A stretch of DNA of 64,000 nucleotides from Photobacterium proteolyticum (GCF_001939735.1 NZ_MJIL01000092.1:132185-196184); one strand, 5' to 3'. Numbered from the stretch's first letter, positions 44,865-54,144 are shown. Translations and numbers: made by a program. The notes: generated by a model not told the origin, from the letters alone.

Positions 44865-45779
44865 GTGTTTCGCTCATTTCTCTTATCGCTAGCCTGCCTG
44901 ACATCATTGTCGGCCAATGCCATTGAATATCAGCGCCCGGATGGTGATAGCAAGTTGGTAGGCACCATGGAGTACTACCAGGTTAATGAAGGCGACAGTC
45001 TGGCGGATATCGCCAATCGATATGATGTCGGCTTCCTGGCCATGATGGAGGCAAATAAAGGGGTCGATCCCTTCCTGCCTGATCCCGGTACACTACTGAC
45101 AATCCCGACTCAGCTGATACTGCCTGATGTTAAGCGCGATGGGATTGTGATCAACCTGGCCGAATTGCGTCTGTACTATTTCCCGGCGGATGACAAAGAT
45201 CGAATGTATGTGTTCCCGATCGGTATTGGCCGGGTAGGACGAGAAACGCCTAAGATGTCGACCACGGTTAGCCAGAAGATAGAAAACCCGACCTGGACGC
45301 CTACGGCCAATATTCGCAAAGAATACCGTGAGAAGCATGATATCGAGTTACCGGCTGTCGTGCCTGCCGGCCCGGAAAACCCGTTGGGTGAATATGCAAT
45401 GCGTCTTTCCTATGGCAAGGGGCAGTATCTGATTCATGGCACCAATAAAGATTTCGGCATCGGGATGCGGGTGAGCTCTGGTTGCATTCGAATGAACCCG
45501 TGGGATATTGAATGGCTGTTCAACCAAGTGCCAAAGGGAACTGCCGTTCAGGTTATTAACCAACCCTTGAAGAAAACCGTTGAGCCGGATGGTTCCTTAT
45601 ATGTTGAAGTTCACCAGCCGCTGTCACGCTCCGAGGAGCAGGTAGGTACCCATAAGCCGGTGAAAGCCACAAAATCTCTGCTCAACAAGATTGAAGGGGA
45701 TCAAGATGCCGAGAAACGCTTGAGTTCGGCACTGGTTCTGCAAACGGGTATCCCTAAAGAGCTCAAGCGAGATATCTAA
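44865..45779 (+). CDS. L,D-transpeptidase with LysM domain (YbiS/ErfK family)
   Basis: 304 residues starting at GTG 44865, with GGAGG at 44854-44858. A signal peptide (MFRSFLLSLACLTSLSANA) is followed by a LysM-like domain (YYQVNEGDSLADIANRYDVG, about 37-82) and a YkuD catalytic domain. The active site has His191 (LIHGTNKDFG) and Cys207 in VSSGCIRMNPWD. It either attaches Braun-type lipoprotein to peptidoglycan or makes 3-3 crosslinks; which one cannot be told. A C-terminal charged tail of about 60 residues follows the catalytic domain. Confidence 0.95.
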   Translation: MFRSFLLSLACLTSLSANAIEYQRPDGDSKLVGTMEYYQVNEGDSLADIANRYDVGFLAMMEANKGVDPFLPDPGTLLTIPTQLILPDVKRDGIVINLAELRLYYFPADDKDRMYVFPIGIGRVGRETPKMSTTVSQKIENPTWTPTANIRKEYREKHDIELPAVVPAGPENPLGEYAMRLSYGKGQYLIHGTNKDFGIGMRVSSGCIRMNPWDIEWLFNQVPKGTAVQVINQPLKKTVEPDGSLYVEVHQPLSRSEEQVGTHKPVKATKSLLNKIEGDQDAEKRLSSALVLQTGIPKELKRDI

Positions 45780-45808
45780 CCTCATTTTACATTCACTGTT
45801 TTTTTAAA

Positions 45809-45828
45809 CGGGAGCCTATTGGCTCCCG
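45809..45828 (+). terminator. Terminator after the L,D-transpeptidase gene
   Basis: CGGGAGCC (45809-45816) pairs with GGCTCCCG (45821-45828) around TATT, followed by CTTTGTTTT. It lies between the transpeptidase stop (45779) and the convergent end of the nuo operon (45899) and may act on both. Confidence 0.88.
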
Positions 45829-45898
45829 CTTTGTTTTATGCCCGATATCTCAAGTCAAGGTGATATTCAAGCCAAGATGATACTAAGCGATGGAGATA

Positions 45899-47353
45899 CT
45901 AGGGTGAAAGCTGGCGGATGATATCGATAAGAGGGGCGGGATACAGACCAAGCCCAAGCGTGATGGTGGCAGTTGTTGCCAAGACTATGATCAGATGAGC
46001 GGATAGAACAGGGGCGAAGTTCTGCTGAGCCGGTTTCATGAACATCATCAGGACGATGCGAATGTAATAGTAGGCAGAGACCACACTGAATATAACAGCC
46101 AGTATGGCCAGTGCTGTGTGTTGATGGCTGAGCAGCGCCATGATGATGTTGAACTTGGCAACAAATCCGCCTGTTGGCGGGATCCCTGCCAGCGAAAATA
46201 AGAACAACGCCATTATTGTTGCCAGCCAGGGATGACGATGGACAAGTCCGCTGTAGTCATCAATGTCCTCATTTTTTTGGTTACGGGAATATAACGCAAT
46301 GATGACGGCAAACGCGCCAAGATTCATAAAGGCGTAAGCAGACAAATAAAACACGATGGCATAGAAACCGTCGGTTGTAGACGTGAGAAAACCAAGCAGG
46401 ATAAAACCGACATGGCTGATGCTGGAATAGGCCAACAGTCTCTTGATGTTGCTTTGCACCAAGGCCACGAGGCTGCCTGTTATCATCGTGGCAATAGCGA
46501 TAGCAGTCAGCAGTTGTCCCCAGATAATCTGCTGTTCGGTAAAGCTCACCATACACACCCGCATCAGTAACGCGATACCGGCAATTTTGGGGCCGACCGA
46601 TAAAAATGCCGTGATGGGAGTTGGCGCTCCCTGATAGACATCCGGCTGCCACATATGGAAGGGGACGGCAGCAACTTTGAAGCCAAACCCTGCAATCAGG
46701 AAGGCGGTCGCCAGGAGCAGCCCCGTGTTATCGAGCGTGGCTTCCTCCGTTATTCCGGTGCGGGACAATGTTGTGGCGATATGCTGTAACTGGGTAGTGC
46801 CTGTCAGGCCATAAAACAGGGAAATGCCATAGAGCAGAATAGCTGAGGAGAGCGCGCCGAGAATAACATACTTGAGTGCCGCCTCGGTGGAGTCTGTCTG
46901 GTGGCGAAGAAAGCCGCTCAGAATGTAGGTGGCTAGGGCGACCAGTTCGATACCGACATATATTGAAAGCAAATCCGTGCCTGATACCATCAGCATCATA
47001 CCGCAAAGGGCAAACAGCAAAAATACATAGTATTCACTGTGATGGATCTGCTTGAGCTTCAGGTAGCCGATAGAAAGCAGAATGACCAAAATCGTTGTGA
47101 GATAGAACAGGTATTTGAAGAAAAGTGCGCTTGAGTCCAGGATGAACATTTCATTGAAACTGGATATCCCCTGCGGTGTATAGGCATTGGCAACAGCCGC
47201 GAAAACAATGGCCAGGATTGACAGATAGGCAATAACCTCCGTGTTTATTTTGGGGCTGACAAGTGGCGCTAGCAAAAGCCCACAGGCAAATACCAGTAGA
47301 ATGAGTTCGGCACTGCTGGCATAGATCGACTGGAGGATTGCATTGATGTCCAT
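45899..47353 (-). CDS. nuoN: NADH-quinone oxidoreductase subunit N
   Basis: 484 residues, fourteen membrane helices. The antiporter-module residues are visible: the TM5 Glu in SIYVGIELVALATYIL, the TM7 Lys in AGFGFKVAAVPFHMWQPDVYQGAPTP and the TM8 Lys in SVGPKIAGIALLMR. It forms the innermost proton channel module of the complex I membrane arm. It is the last gene of the operon, 2 bp after nuoM. No U-rich terminator of its own is evident. Confidence 0.96.
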   Translation of the reverse strand: MDINAILQSIYASSAELILLVFACGLLLAPLVSPKINTEVIAYLSILAIVFAAVANAYTPQGISSFNEMFILDSSALFFKYLFYLTTILVILLSIGYLKLKQIHHSEYYVFLLFALCGMMLMVSGTDLLSIYVGIELVALATYILSGFLRHQTDSTEAALKYVILGALSSAILLYGISLFYGLTGTTQLQHIATTLSRTGITEEATLDNTGLLLATAFLIAGFGFKVAAVPFHMWQPDVYQGAPTPITAFLSVGPKIAGIALLMRVCMVSFTEQQIIWGQLLTAIAIATMITGSLVALVQSNIKRLLAYSSISHVGFILLGFLTSTTDGFYAIVFYLSAYAFMNLGAFAVIIALYSRNQKNEDIDDYSGLVHRHPWLATIMALFLFSLAGIPPTGGFVAKFNIIMALLSHQHTALAILAVIFSVVSAYYYIRIVLMMFMKPAQQNFAPVLSAHLIIVLATTATITLGLGLYPAPLIDIIRQLSP

Positions 47354-47355
47354 GC

Positions 47356-48891
47356 CTAGCCTCCTCTAAGGTCATTGAGATAAGGTGTAGCAAGAACTGA
47401 TGATGACAAGTCGGTATGTGTTTGCGGTGCTATCTGTCTGAGCAGGTCATCGACGCTGGCATCCATCAGGGCAAGGAAAGGCAAGGGGTGTAATCCTATC
47501 CAGAAGACAAAAAACAGTAGCGCGGCAATGGCGGTGAACTCTCTGAGGTTAATGTCATTGAGGGTTTCAAGTTTCGGGTTTTTGAGCGGCCCCAGTGCTA
47601 CCCGTTTGTACATACTCAGCAGGTAAACGGCGCTAAGGGCAGCACCGATTATCGCCAGTCCACCATATACCGGCATCGAGCCGAATGCCCCGGCAAGGAC
47701 AAACAGTTCACCAATGAAAGAGTTAGTGCCAGGCAACGCCATGGATGCCAAGACAAAGATGGCAAAAAAGACGGTATAGACGGGTAGTGCTTTCATCAGG
47801 CCACCGTAATCACCGATTGAGCGCGAATGGGTTCGTTCGTAAATCAGGCCGACCATTAAGAAAAGAGCGCTGGTGACTATGCCGTGGTTGAACATTTGTA
47901 AGATGGCCCCTTTGATCCCTTGGCTGTTGAACGTAAAGAGGCCCAGGGTGACAAACCCCATGTGGCTGATACTGGAGTAGGCCACCAGCTTTTTTAGATC
48001 ATCTTGCGCCAGTGCCAGAAAGCCGCCGTAGATGATGGCAATGACCGACAGAGTGGCCATTACGGGCGCAAAGAACAGGCTGGCGTCGGGCAGTATTGGC
48101 AAAGAGAAGCGAATAAAGCCATAAGCGCCCATTTTAAGCAGTACCCCGGCAAGAATAATACTGCCGGCTGTCGGGGCCTCGACGTGGGCATCGGGTAGCC
48201 AGGTATGAAACGGGAACATAGGGACTTTGACGGCAAAGCCGATGAAAAAGGCGATGAATATCCAGCGCTGGAGTTCAAGACTGAAGCTTTGCTGGGCGAG
48301 ATATTGAATATCGAAGCTGTTACCGCCAGCCAGGTAGAGCACAATAATCCCAACCAGAAAGAAGACGCTGCCCGCCAGGGTGTAGAGAAAGAACTTCAAG
48401 GTAGCATAAAAGCGATTATCACCTCCCCAAACCCCAATGATCAGATACATAGGGATCAGCATCGCCTCCCAAAATATATAGAACAGAAAAAGATCCAGCG
48501 CGCAGAATACTCCCAGCATGAGCGCCTGCATCACCAGAAGGCTGGCCATAAACTGTCTGACGCGGTGTTGTATTGCCCGCCAGGAAGCGACCACGCAGAC
48601 CCAGCCAACCAAGGCTGTCAGAAAGATAAACAGGATGCTGAAACCGTCGATACCGAGTTTGTAACGGATATTGAGTGCTGGGATCCAGGCATGGGTTTCA
48701 AGAAATTGTATTTGGTGACTGCTGCTGTCAAACGCCCAGAGCAGCCAGGCCGCTAAAAGCAGTTCACAAGTAGCAATACCTAAGGCCAGCCAGCGGGTGA
48801 GAACGGGACCGGGTAGGGTTACCAGCAGCAGGGAGCCAACGAGTGGCAGAGCAATTAACAGAGATAATAGTGGCAGGTTCATTAACTCCAT
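47356..48891 (-). CDS. nuoM: NADH-quinone oxidoreductase subunit M
   Basis: 511 residues. TM5 Glu142 (FYIFWEAMLIPMYL), TM7 Lys222 (FAVKVPMFPFHTWLPDAHVEAP) and the TM8 Lys in AGVLLKMGAYGFIR are the conserved residues of the NuoM antiporter module. It is canonical NuoM in length and wording (DDLKKLVAYSSISHMGFVTLG). It lies 3 bp after the Mrp-like 622-aa subunit and just before nuoN. Confidence 0.96.
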   Translation of the reverse strand: MELMNLPLLSLLIALPLVGSLLLVTLPGPVLTRWLALGIATCELLLAAWLLWAFDSSSHQIQFLETHAWIPALNIRYKLGIDGFSILFIFLTALVGWVCVVASWRAIQHRVRQFMASLLVMQALMLGVFCALDLFLFYIFWEAMLIPMYLIIGVWGGDNRFYATLKFFLYTLAGSVFFLVGIIVLYLAGGNSFDIQYLAQQSFSLELQRWIFIAFFIGFAVKVPMFPFHTWLPDAHVEAPTAGSIILAGVLLKMGAYGFIRFSLPILPDASLFFAPVMATLSVIAIIYGGFLALAQDDLKKLVAYSSISHMGFVTLGLFTFNSQGIKGAILQMFNHGIVTSALFLMVGLIYERTHSRSIGDYGGLMKALPVYTVFFAIFVLASMALPGTNSFIGELFVLAGAFGSMPVYGGLAIIGAALSAVYLLSMYKRVALGPLKNPKLETLNDINLREFTAIAALLFFVFWIGLHPLPFLALMDASVDDLLRQIAPQTHTDLSSSVLATPYLNDLRGG

Positions 48892-48894
48892 TGA

Positions 48895-50763
48895 TTACCT
48901 CACCCATTCGAAGAATTGCAGGTAAATATCGAAAACAAACGTACCAAGGGTGATGACCGCAACTACACCAACGACCATGGCAAGGGCGTAGTGGTTGATG
49001 ATGCCAGACTGTAACTGCCGAAGTCGTTGACCACTGCGACGGGTGAGATTGGCGATACCATTAACGGTGGCATCAATCAGCCCTTTATCGAACCGCAATC
49101 CTTGTTTGGCAAAATATTGGGCAGCTGACAGTAGCCCGAGACTCGCCTTGCTCATCCATTGTTCATAGCGACTAATCGGATGATGCGCTATCCACATGAA
49201 GACAGCCGATCCTTTTCGGTAATACCAGTCGGTATCGAGGCTGATGGTATCTTCCGGGTCCAGATGCCTGAGAAAAACCGCGAAACCCAGCGCGGTGAAA
49301 ATCAATATGCTAAGCGTGGTGGTGATATGAACGGGTGTGTACGGATCGAAGTCGACCGGGTAGGGGAGCAACTGATATAGCAACTGGGGAAATACGCCGA
49401 TGGCGATACAGGCGACTGCCGCGAGGCTCATGGCTATCAGCATATTGAGCGGTGGCTCCTGGTGCTTTATCGACGAGTCAGTAAGCGAACGGTTGTTGCC
49501 ATAAAACATATAGTAGGGCAGCTTCAGACCGGTATGCAGGAAAGTACCGGATGAGGCGAGTAAAAGCAGCAAGGTAACGATGGCCATGTGGTCCTGCTCG
49601 GCAGCGGCGATCACCAGTGATTTGCTGACAAAGCCACTAAAGAAAGGGAAGGCAGAAATCGACAGCGCGCCAATCATATACAGGCTAAGTGTTATTGGCA
49701 TGGCTTTGTAAAGCCCGCCTAGCTCAGTGAGTTTACGTTTTCCTGTCATATAGATGACAGCACCGGCCCCCATGAACAGCAGGCCTTTGTAGAGGATATG
49801 TGCAAAGGCGTGGGCCGCCGCACCGTTAAATGCCAGCTCGCTGCCGATGCCAACAGCGGCAACCATGTAGCCCACCTGACTGACGATATGGTAGGCGAGC
49901 AGGCGTCGACAGTCATTTTCCAGTACGGCATAAATCACGCCGTAGACTGCCATGATAGTGCCCAGCCAGATAAGGAACTCTGTGCCGGGAAATCCTCTAA
50001 GCAGTACGTAGATTGCTGTCTTGGTGGTGAAGGCACACATGAAAACGGCGCCAGTAATCGTTGCCTCGGGGTAAGCGTCGGTTAGCCAGGCATTGAGCGG
50101 CGGTACCGCGGCATTCAGGATGAAGCCTGTCATGATGAGGTAAAAACCGACACTGTGGTCGGGGTCCATAATGGTAAAGACGATAGAGCCGCTTTCGTGA
50201 TAATGAAGCAATATGCCAGCCAACAGGCTTAGTCCGCCTGCAATGTGGACCAGCAGGTAGCGATGACCTGCTGCTGTTGATTGCGCTGTGCCTGAGGCAA
50301 AGATCAGATAGGAAGAGGAAAACGCCATCAGCTCCCAAAACAGGAATAAAGACAGGTAATCACCAGCAAAGACCACGCCAAGGGCACTGCCGACATAAAT
50401 AAAAGCCGCGCTGTGTTCGGCGGTATGGCGGACATGGAGCGCGTAGACTGCACCTATGAGTGCCATTAGAGTGAAGACACAGCTAAACATCAGGCTGAGC
50501 TTATCGACAACACCGAGTGTGATAGGGATGCCGATGAAATCAAATCGCCAATAGTCACCGGTAGGGATGCCAGTGCCGAAGATAGCGTTCAGAGTTACAG
50601 TAATGGCAATAAGCGGTGTGGCGATAAGAACGACTTGCCGGATTGTTTGAACCAACTGGTGACTTTTATTGCCATCCGGTTTTCCGGTAGGAAGCAGACC
50701 GATTAGCGGCAAAAGGGCCGCGGCAAAAAAGAAAACTGCTCCGGGGTGAAACCAGCTCGTCAT
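48895..50763 (-). CDS. Mrp-antiporter-like complex I subunit with NuoL-like C-terminus (distal module)
   Basis: 622 residues. The antiporter core (about 1-495) resembles MrpD/NuoL, with TM5 Glu144 (FLFWELMAFSSSYLIF), TM8 Lys248 (FMCAFTTKTAIYVLL) and TM12 Lys326 (HILYKGLLFMGAGAV). At the usual TM7 Lys position, Asn217 is found (GFILNAAVPPLNAWLTDAY). The C-terminal 120 residues (DKGLIDATVNGIANLTRRSG, RLRQLQSGIINHYALAM, final helix) closely resemble the lateral-helix and anchor region of NuoL. No other NuoL exists in the operon, so this is probably its replacement at the tip of the arm. It overlaps the preceding 110-aa gene by 4 bp. Confidence 0.88.
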   Translation of the reverse strand: MTSWFHPGAVFFFAAALLPLIGLLPTGKPDGNKSHQLVQTIRQVVLIATPLIAITVTLNAIFGTGIPTGDYWRFDFIGIPITLGVVDKLSLMFSCVFTLMALIGAVYALHVRHTAEHSAAFIYVGSALGVVFAGDYLSLFLFWELMAFSSSYLIFASGTAQSTAAGHRYLLVHIAGGLSLLAGILLHYHESGSIVFTIMDPDHSVGFYLIMTGFILNAAVPPLNAWLTDAYPEATITGAVFMCAFTTKTAIYVLLRGFPGTEFLIWLGTIMAVYGVIYAVLENDCRRLLAYHIVSQVGYMVAAVGIGSELAFNGAAAHAFAHILYKGLLFMGAGAVIYMTGKRKLTELGGLYKAMPITLSLYMIGALSISAFPFFSGFVSKSLVIAAAEQDHMAIVTLLLLLASSGTFLHTGLKLPYYMFYGNNRSLTDSSIKHQEPPLNMLIAMSLAAVACIAIGVFPQLLYQLLPYPVDFDPYTPVHITTTLSILIFTALGFAVFLRHLDPEDTISLDTDWYYRKGSAVFMWIAHHPISRYEQWMSKASLGLLSAAQYFAKQGLRFDKGLIDATVNGIANLTRRSGQRLRQLQSGIINHYALAMVVGVVAVITLGTFVFDIYLQFFEWVR

Positions 50764-51092
50764 TCATCCCCTCCTTTTGCATCCTTGGCTGCAGGAGGTT
50801 GTTGGTTTGTCTTCGCCGTTTCGCCGTGACTGTTTTTCTCCTTCTTATTGTCTGTCTTGAGTGAGTCATTGTTTTCGTAGTAGTCGGTTTTATGCATCAA
50901 ACCAAACTGATGACCGAGGAACTTGGAGATAAAGATAATGGCGATACAGGAGATGAAACCATACAGCGCCGACCAGCCCGGAAAATTGTCCCAGAAAAAG
51001 TGAATGTCGTGGCGAGGGGCAAGAAAGTCCGCGACAACCACTGCAATGGCTGCCAGCAAAAGTAGCGTGATGCAAAGCGAGCGCTTGATCAT
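50760..51092 (-). CDS. Small two-helix membrane protein embedded in the nuo operon, 110 aa
   Basis: It starts MIKRSLCITLLLLAAIAVVV. Two hydrophobic segments (about 5-22 and 41-60) are separated by a His/aromatic-rich periplasmic loop (PRHDIHFFWDNFPGWSALYG). After HKTDYYEN comes a charged, low-complexity tail (about 75-110). It overlaps both neighbours by 4 bp (ATGA type), so it is translated together with the two Mrp-like subunits. A related small protein accompanies similar Nuo/Mrp gene sets in other proteobacteria, from memory; no formal name is known to me. It is likely an accessory or assembly subunit joining the extra antiporter module. Confidence 0.75.
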   Translation of the reverse strand: MIKRSLCITLLLLAAIAVVVADFLAPRHDIHFFWDNFPGWSALYGFISCIAIIFISKFLGHQFGLMHKTDYYENNDSLKTDNKKEKNSHGETAKTNQQPPAAKDAKGGDE

Positions 51093-52609
51093 CCCTGTAC
51101 CCCCCGCGCCAGTGCAAGGAAGTAGTCCGGATAAACGCCAAGTGCCAGTGACAGTAGAGCGGTAATAACCAGCGGAATGGTAACCAGCGGGATTTCTCTA
51201 ATGTCGGGTGAAATAGCAGTGGATGAAATAGTAGTAGATGAAGCATGCCCTATGTTATCCGCTTGGTGCGGTAGAGCAGGCTGCGATTCAAAGAATGCCT
51301 TATAGCAGACAGGTAAAAAATAGGCAGCGTTCAGTAGCGAGCTAGCCAGCAAGACCCCGAGAAAAACCAGCTGTTTGGCTTCGATGGTACCGGTGAGCAA
51401 ATACCACTTACTAATAAAGCCTGACGCGGGCGGTATACCTATCATCCCCAGAGAAGCAATGAAGAAGGCAGTCATGGTCCATGGTAACTGTCTGCCAATG
51501 CCGGCCAGTTCGCTGATCTTGGTTTTTCGTGCGGCGCAGTATAAAGAGCCTGCACAGAAGAATAGGGTAATTTTAGACACGCCATGGCTGGCGATGTGAA
51601 GCAGACCGCCAAGGGTTGAGGCTGGGGTAAGTAACACAGCACCTAACATGATGTAGGAAAGCTGACTGACTGTTGAGTAAGCCAGCCGCGCTTTGAGGTC
51701 ATCCAGGGTCAGAGCATAGACAGATGCCATGATGATAGTAAAGGAGACCAGGTACGCAGTGGCAATACCTAAATCCAATCGTTGCAGGGTATCTTGCCCG
51801 AAGACATCAAAAACAACCCGCAACACACAGAATACGCCCATTTTTACCACGGCGACCGCATGTAACAAGGCACTGACCGGCGTTGGTGCAACCATGGCTG
51901 ATGGCAACCAGATATGGAAGGGCATGATGGCGGCCTTGGCGAATCCGGCCAGAAAGCAGAAGTAAATAACTGTTAGCAACAGCGGGCTGGCGTTGACCTC
52001 GTTAAATATCCCTTGTGAATCAAAGTTAAGACTGCCTGTGGCTGCAAAGGTGAGTGCCAGAGCGGCTAGCAAAAAGGTTTTTGATGCCCCGACCAGATAC
52101 ACCAGATACTTCTTGCTGCCTAGCCAGGAGTCTGTATTTTCCTTGTGATAGACCAAGGGGTAAGTGATAAGGCTTAATACCTCGTAAAAAATCACCAGGG
52201 TGAACAGGTTGGCAGAAAAAGCCCCGCCAATAGCCGCGGCCAGGCTGGTTGCGAAGCAGGCAAAGAATCGGCTCTGGGACTTTTCTTTAAGACTTCGCAT
52301 ATAGCCGATGGAATAGATTGCCGCAGCGACCCAGAGCAGTGAGGAAACGCTCGCGAAAATCATGCCGAGCGAGTCGACCCTAAATCCAAACTCAAGGCCG
52401 GGTAGGACGGTAAACAAAGGCAGCTGAATCGTGTACCCTTGCAAGACCAGCGGAGCCATAGAGAGCACTAGCACACAGTTGCTGCCTGCGGCTAGGATGG
52501 AAATTACGTGTTTCATGTTGGGACGAGAACGGCTGGCAATAATAGCCAGTGTCGCCGCAAGGGGCACCAGGATTGTGATCAGGGGGATGACTGATATTTC
52601 TGGATCCAT
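51089..52609 (-). CDS. MrpD-like antiporter subunit of complex I
   Basis: 506 residues, about fourteen membrane helices. All key module residues are present: TM5 Glu143 (VIFYEVLSLITYPLVY), TM7 Lys225 (GFAKAAIMPFHIWLPSAM), His250 and TM8 Lys256 (LLHAVAVVKMGVFC) and TM12 Lys346 (HGVSKITLFFCAGS). It is closer to Mrp subunit D than to NuoL, and it lacks the NuoL C-terminal lateral helix. It lies directly after nuoK, where nuoL normally stands. It is proposed as an additional proton- or sodium-conducting module in the membrane arm. Confidence 0.88.
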   Translation of the reverse strand: MDPEISVIPLITILVPLAATLAIIASRSRPNMKHVISILAAGSNCVLVLSMAPLVLQGYTIQLPLFTVLPGLEFGFRVDSLGMIFASVSSLLWVAAAIYSIGYMRSLKEKSQSRFFACFATSLAAAIGGAFSANLFTLVIFYEVLSLITYPLVYHKENTDSWLGSKKYLVYLVGASKTFLLAALALTFAATGSLNFDSQGIFNEVNASPLLLTVIYFCFLAGFAKAAIMPFHIWLPSAMVAPTPVSALLHAVAVVKMGVFCVLRVVFDVFGQDTLQRLDLGIATAYLVSFTIIMASVYALTLDDLKARLAYSTVSQLSYIMLGAVLLTPASTLGGLLHIASHGVSKITLFFCAGSLYCAARKTKISELAGIGRQLPWTMTAFFIASLGMIGIPPASGFISKWYLLTGTIEAKQLVFLGVLLASSLLNAAYFLPVCYKAFFESQPALPHQADNIGHASSTTISSTAISPDIREIPLVTIPLVITALLSLALGVYPDYFLALARGVQG

Positions 52610-52621
52610 ATTGAACCTTGG

Positions 52622-52927
52622 TCAGCCTTTCATCGAGTTAATATCATCAACCCGCAAGGTTGCCCGGTTGCGGGTCAGCGCGATCACGATTGCCAGGGCT
52701 ACGGCAACTTCTGCCGCGGTGATGGCGATAATAAATATAGCCATGATTTGCCCTCTCAAATCTTGTAAATAAAATGAGAACGCTACGAAGTTAAGGATTA
52801 CGGCATTTAGCATCAGCTCCAGGCTCATCAGAATAATGAGTATGTTACGTCGTAACAGAACCCCACAGAGTCCGATCACAAAGAGCAGCGCACTGAGGCT
52901 AAGATACCAAGAGAGCGGTACCATCAT
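52622..52927 (-). CDS. nuoK: NADH-quinone oxidoreductase subunit K
   Basis: 101 residues, three membrane helices. The conserved intramembrane Glu residues are at 37 and 73 (36 and 72 if the second Met of MMVPLS is the start, matching E. coli numbering), in [10 protein letters not shown] and [10 protein letters not shown]. They are part of the central proton pathway. It overlaps nuoJ by 4 bp. Confidence 0.97.
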   Translation of the reverse strand: MMVPLSWYLSLSALLFVIGLCGVLLRRNILIILMSLELMLNAVILNFVAFSFYLQDLRGQIMAIFIIAITAAEVAVALAIVIALTRNRATLRVDDINSMKG

Positions 52928-53436
52928 CGTTTCCTTTTCTGGGCCAGTAAAATGGCGCCAACAAGCGCCACTAATAAAATTACCGATACCACCTCAAACG
53001 GCAGCAAGAAGTCATTGAACAGGGCCAGGCCGAGTTCGGCGGTAGTGTTTTCCAGCTGGATCTGCTCGGTTTGGCTGATAGGGTCAAAGTTGTCGCCAAG
53101 ATTTAACCCGATGATCAGTAATGCACCGAGCAGAACAGGAAAAAGTATCAGCATCCAAAGGCTTGCTGGCAGGTAGGGTTCGCTGGTGGCCTTGCGGATA
53201 TCCAGCATCATCATGACGAACACAAACAGCACCATGATGGTGCCGACATAGACAAATATCTGGATGGCAGCAATGAATGGCGCGCGCAGAAGGATGTACA
53301 GGGCGGCAATCTGAACAAAGCAGGCCATTAGCGAGAGTGCTGCATGAACAGGGTTTTTTGCGACCACGACCAGTACGGCAAAGATAACCGTCAATGATGC
53401 AAATAATAAGAAGAAAAGTGTCTCTATGCCCGGCAT
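52924..53436 (-). CDS. nuoJ: NADH-quinone oxidoreductase subunit J
   Basis: 170 residues, five membrane helices. [22 protein letters not shown] and [20 protein letters not shown] are the conserved NuoJ segments; the latter forms the helix with a pi-bulge in known structures. It is 63 bp after nuoI, with AACAAGAGGGTAC providing a ribosome binding site. It overlaps nuoK by 4 bp. Confidence 0.96.
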   Translation of the reverse strand: MPGIETLFFLLFASLTVIFAVLVVVAKNPVHAALSLMACFVQIAALYILLRAPFIAAIQIFVYVGTIMVLFVFVMMMLDIRKATSEPYLPASLWMLILFPVLLGALLIIGLNLGDNFDPISQTEQIQLENTTAELGLALFNDFLLPFEVVSVILLVALVGAILLAQKRKR

Positions 53437-53499
53437 CTGTACCCTCTTGTTCTTGTTGCTTCATGATGAAGCTTTGTCAGGGAAAGTCGGTTTAGTGTT

Positions 53500-54144
53500 C
53501 TAATGACGGTGGATTGCCTGCCACCAGTCTTTTCCTTGGTTTTTGGGACCTCGTGTTTCGGGACCTTGTTTTTTGGGTTCTTGTGTATTGAGCTCTTGGT
53601 CTTTAGCTTCTTGTTCTTTTGGTTCTATTTCAGAGTCAGACGGTACGGCAACGACCTGTGCACCTGCCTTTAATGTGGCAGGGACTATCATGCCGCCTTC
53701 TTTGTTTTTACCCGGCAGGTTCAATAGCTGTTCTTTGTTGAGAACCATGTCATTGCTATCAAGGGTGGAGTATTCGAGGTGACTGCCAAGAGCAATGGCC
53801 TCTTCCGGGCAGACATCTTCACACAGTCCGCAGTACATACAGCGGCGACTATCCAGCTCAAAGATTTTTGGTCGGCGCTTGCCCTGGCTGTCTTCGTAGG
53901 GGATCACTGTGATGCATTCGCTGGGGCAAATATTGGCGCACAGTTCGCAACCGACGCATTTGATTTCGCCCTGTTTATCTTTGCGCAGGTAGGGGTGACC
54001 TCGGTGCCTGGGGTATGGCACCCATTTCTCCTTATCCGGGTATTGCATCGTTACCCCTTTGGAGAGCATATAGCGCAGAGTCAGGCGCATCCCGTCTCTG
54101 ATGTCGGTTAACAGGGTCCAACTAAACCAGCGCTTAATATTCAC
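53500..54144 (-). CDS. nuoI: NADH-quinone oxidoreductase subunit I, with repetitive C-terminal extension
   Basis: 214 residues, longer than the usual 160-180. Two [4Fe-4S] binding motifs are intact, CVGCELCANICPSECI and CMYCGLCEDVCPEEAI, carrying clusters N6a and N6b. An N-terminal amphipathic helix attaches it to the membrane arm. Residues about 174-203 consist of six pentapeptides of the type EPKxQ/GPxxQ encoded by a 15-bp tandem repeat, followed by GKDWWQAIHRH. It is separated from nuoH by 103 bp that contain a foldback-element remnant. Confidence 0.96.
   Translation of the reverse strand: MNIKRWFSWTLLTDIRDGMRLTLRYMLSKGVTMQYPDKEKWVPYPRHRGHPYLRKDKQGEIKCVGCELCANICPSECITVIPYEDSQGKRRPKIFELDSRRCMYCGLCEDVCPEEAIALGSHLEYSTLDSNDMVLNKEQLLNLPGKNKEGGMIVPATLKAGAQVVAVPSDSEIEPKEQEAKDQELNTQEPKKQGPETRGPKNQGKDWWQAIHRH
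53535..53624 (-). repeat. Six-copy 15-bp in-frame minisatellite in nuoI
   Basis: On the plus strand the units begin CTTGG, CTCGT, CTTGT, CTTGT, CTTGG and CTTGT at 15-bp spacing (53535, 53550, 53565, 53580, 53595, 53610). The unit pattern is CTTGKTYTTTKGGNY-like. On the coding strand they give six pentapeptides: EPKEQ, EAKDQ, ELNTQ, EPKKQ, GPETR and GPKNQ. Every unit keeps the frame. Confidence 0.88.
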
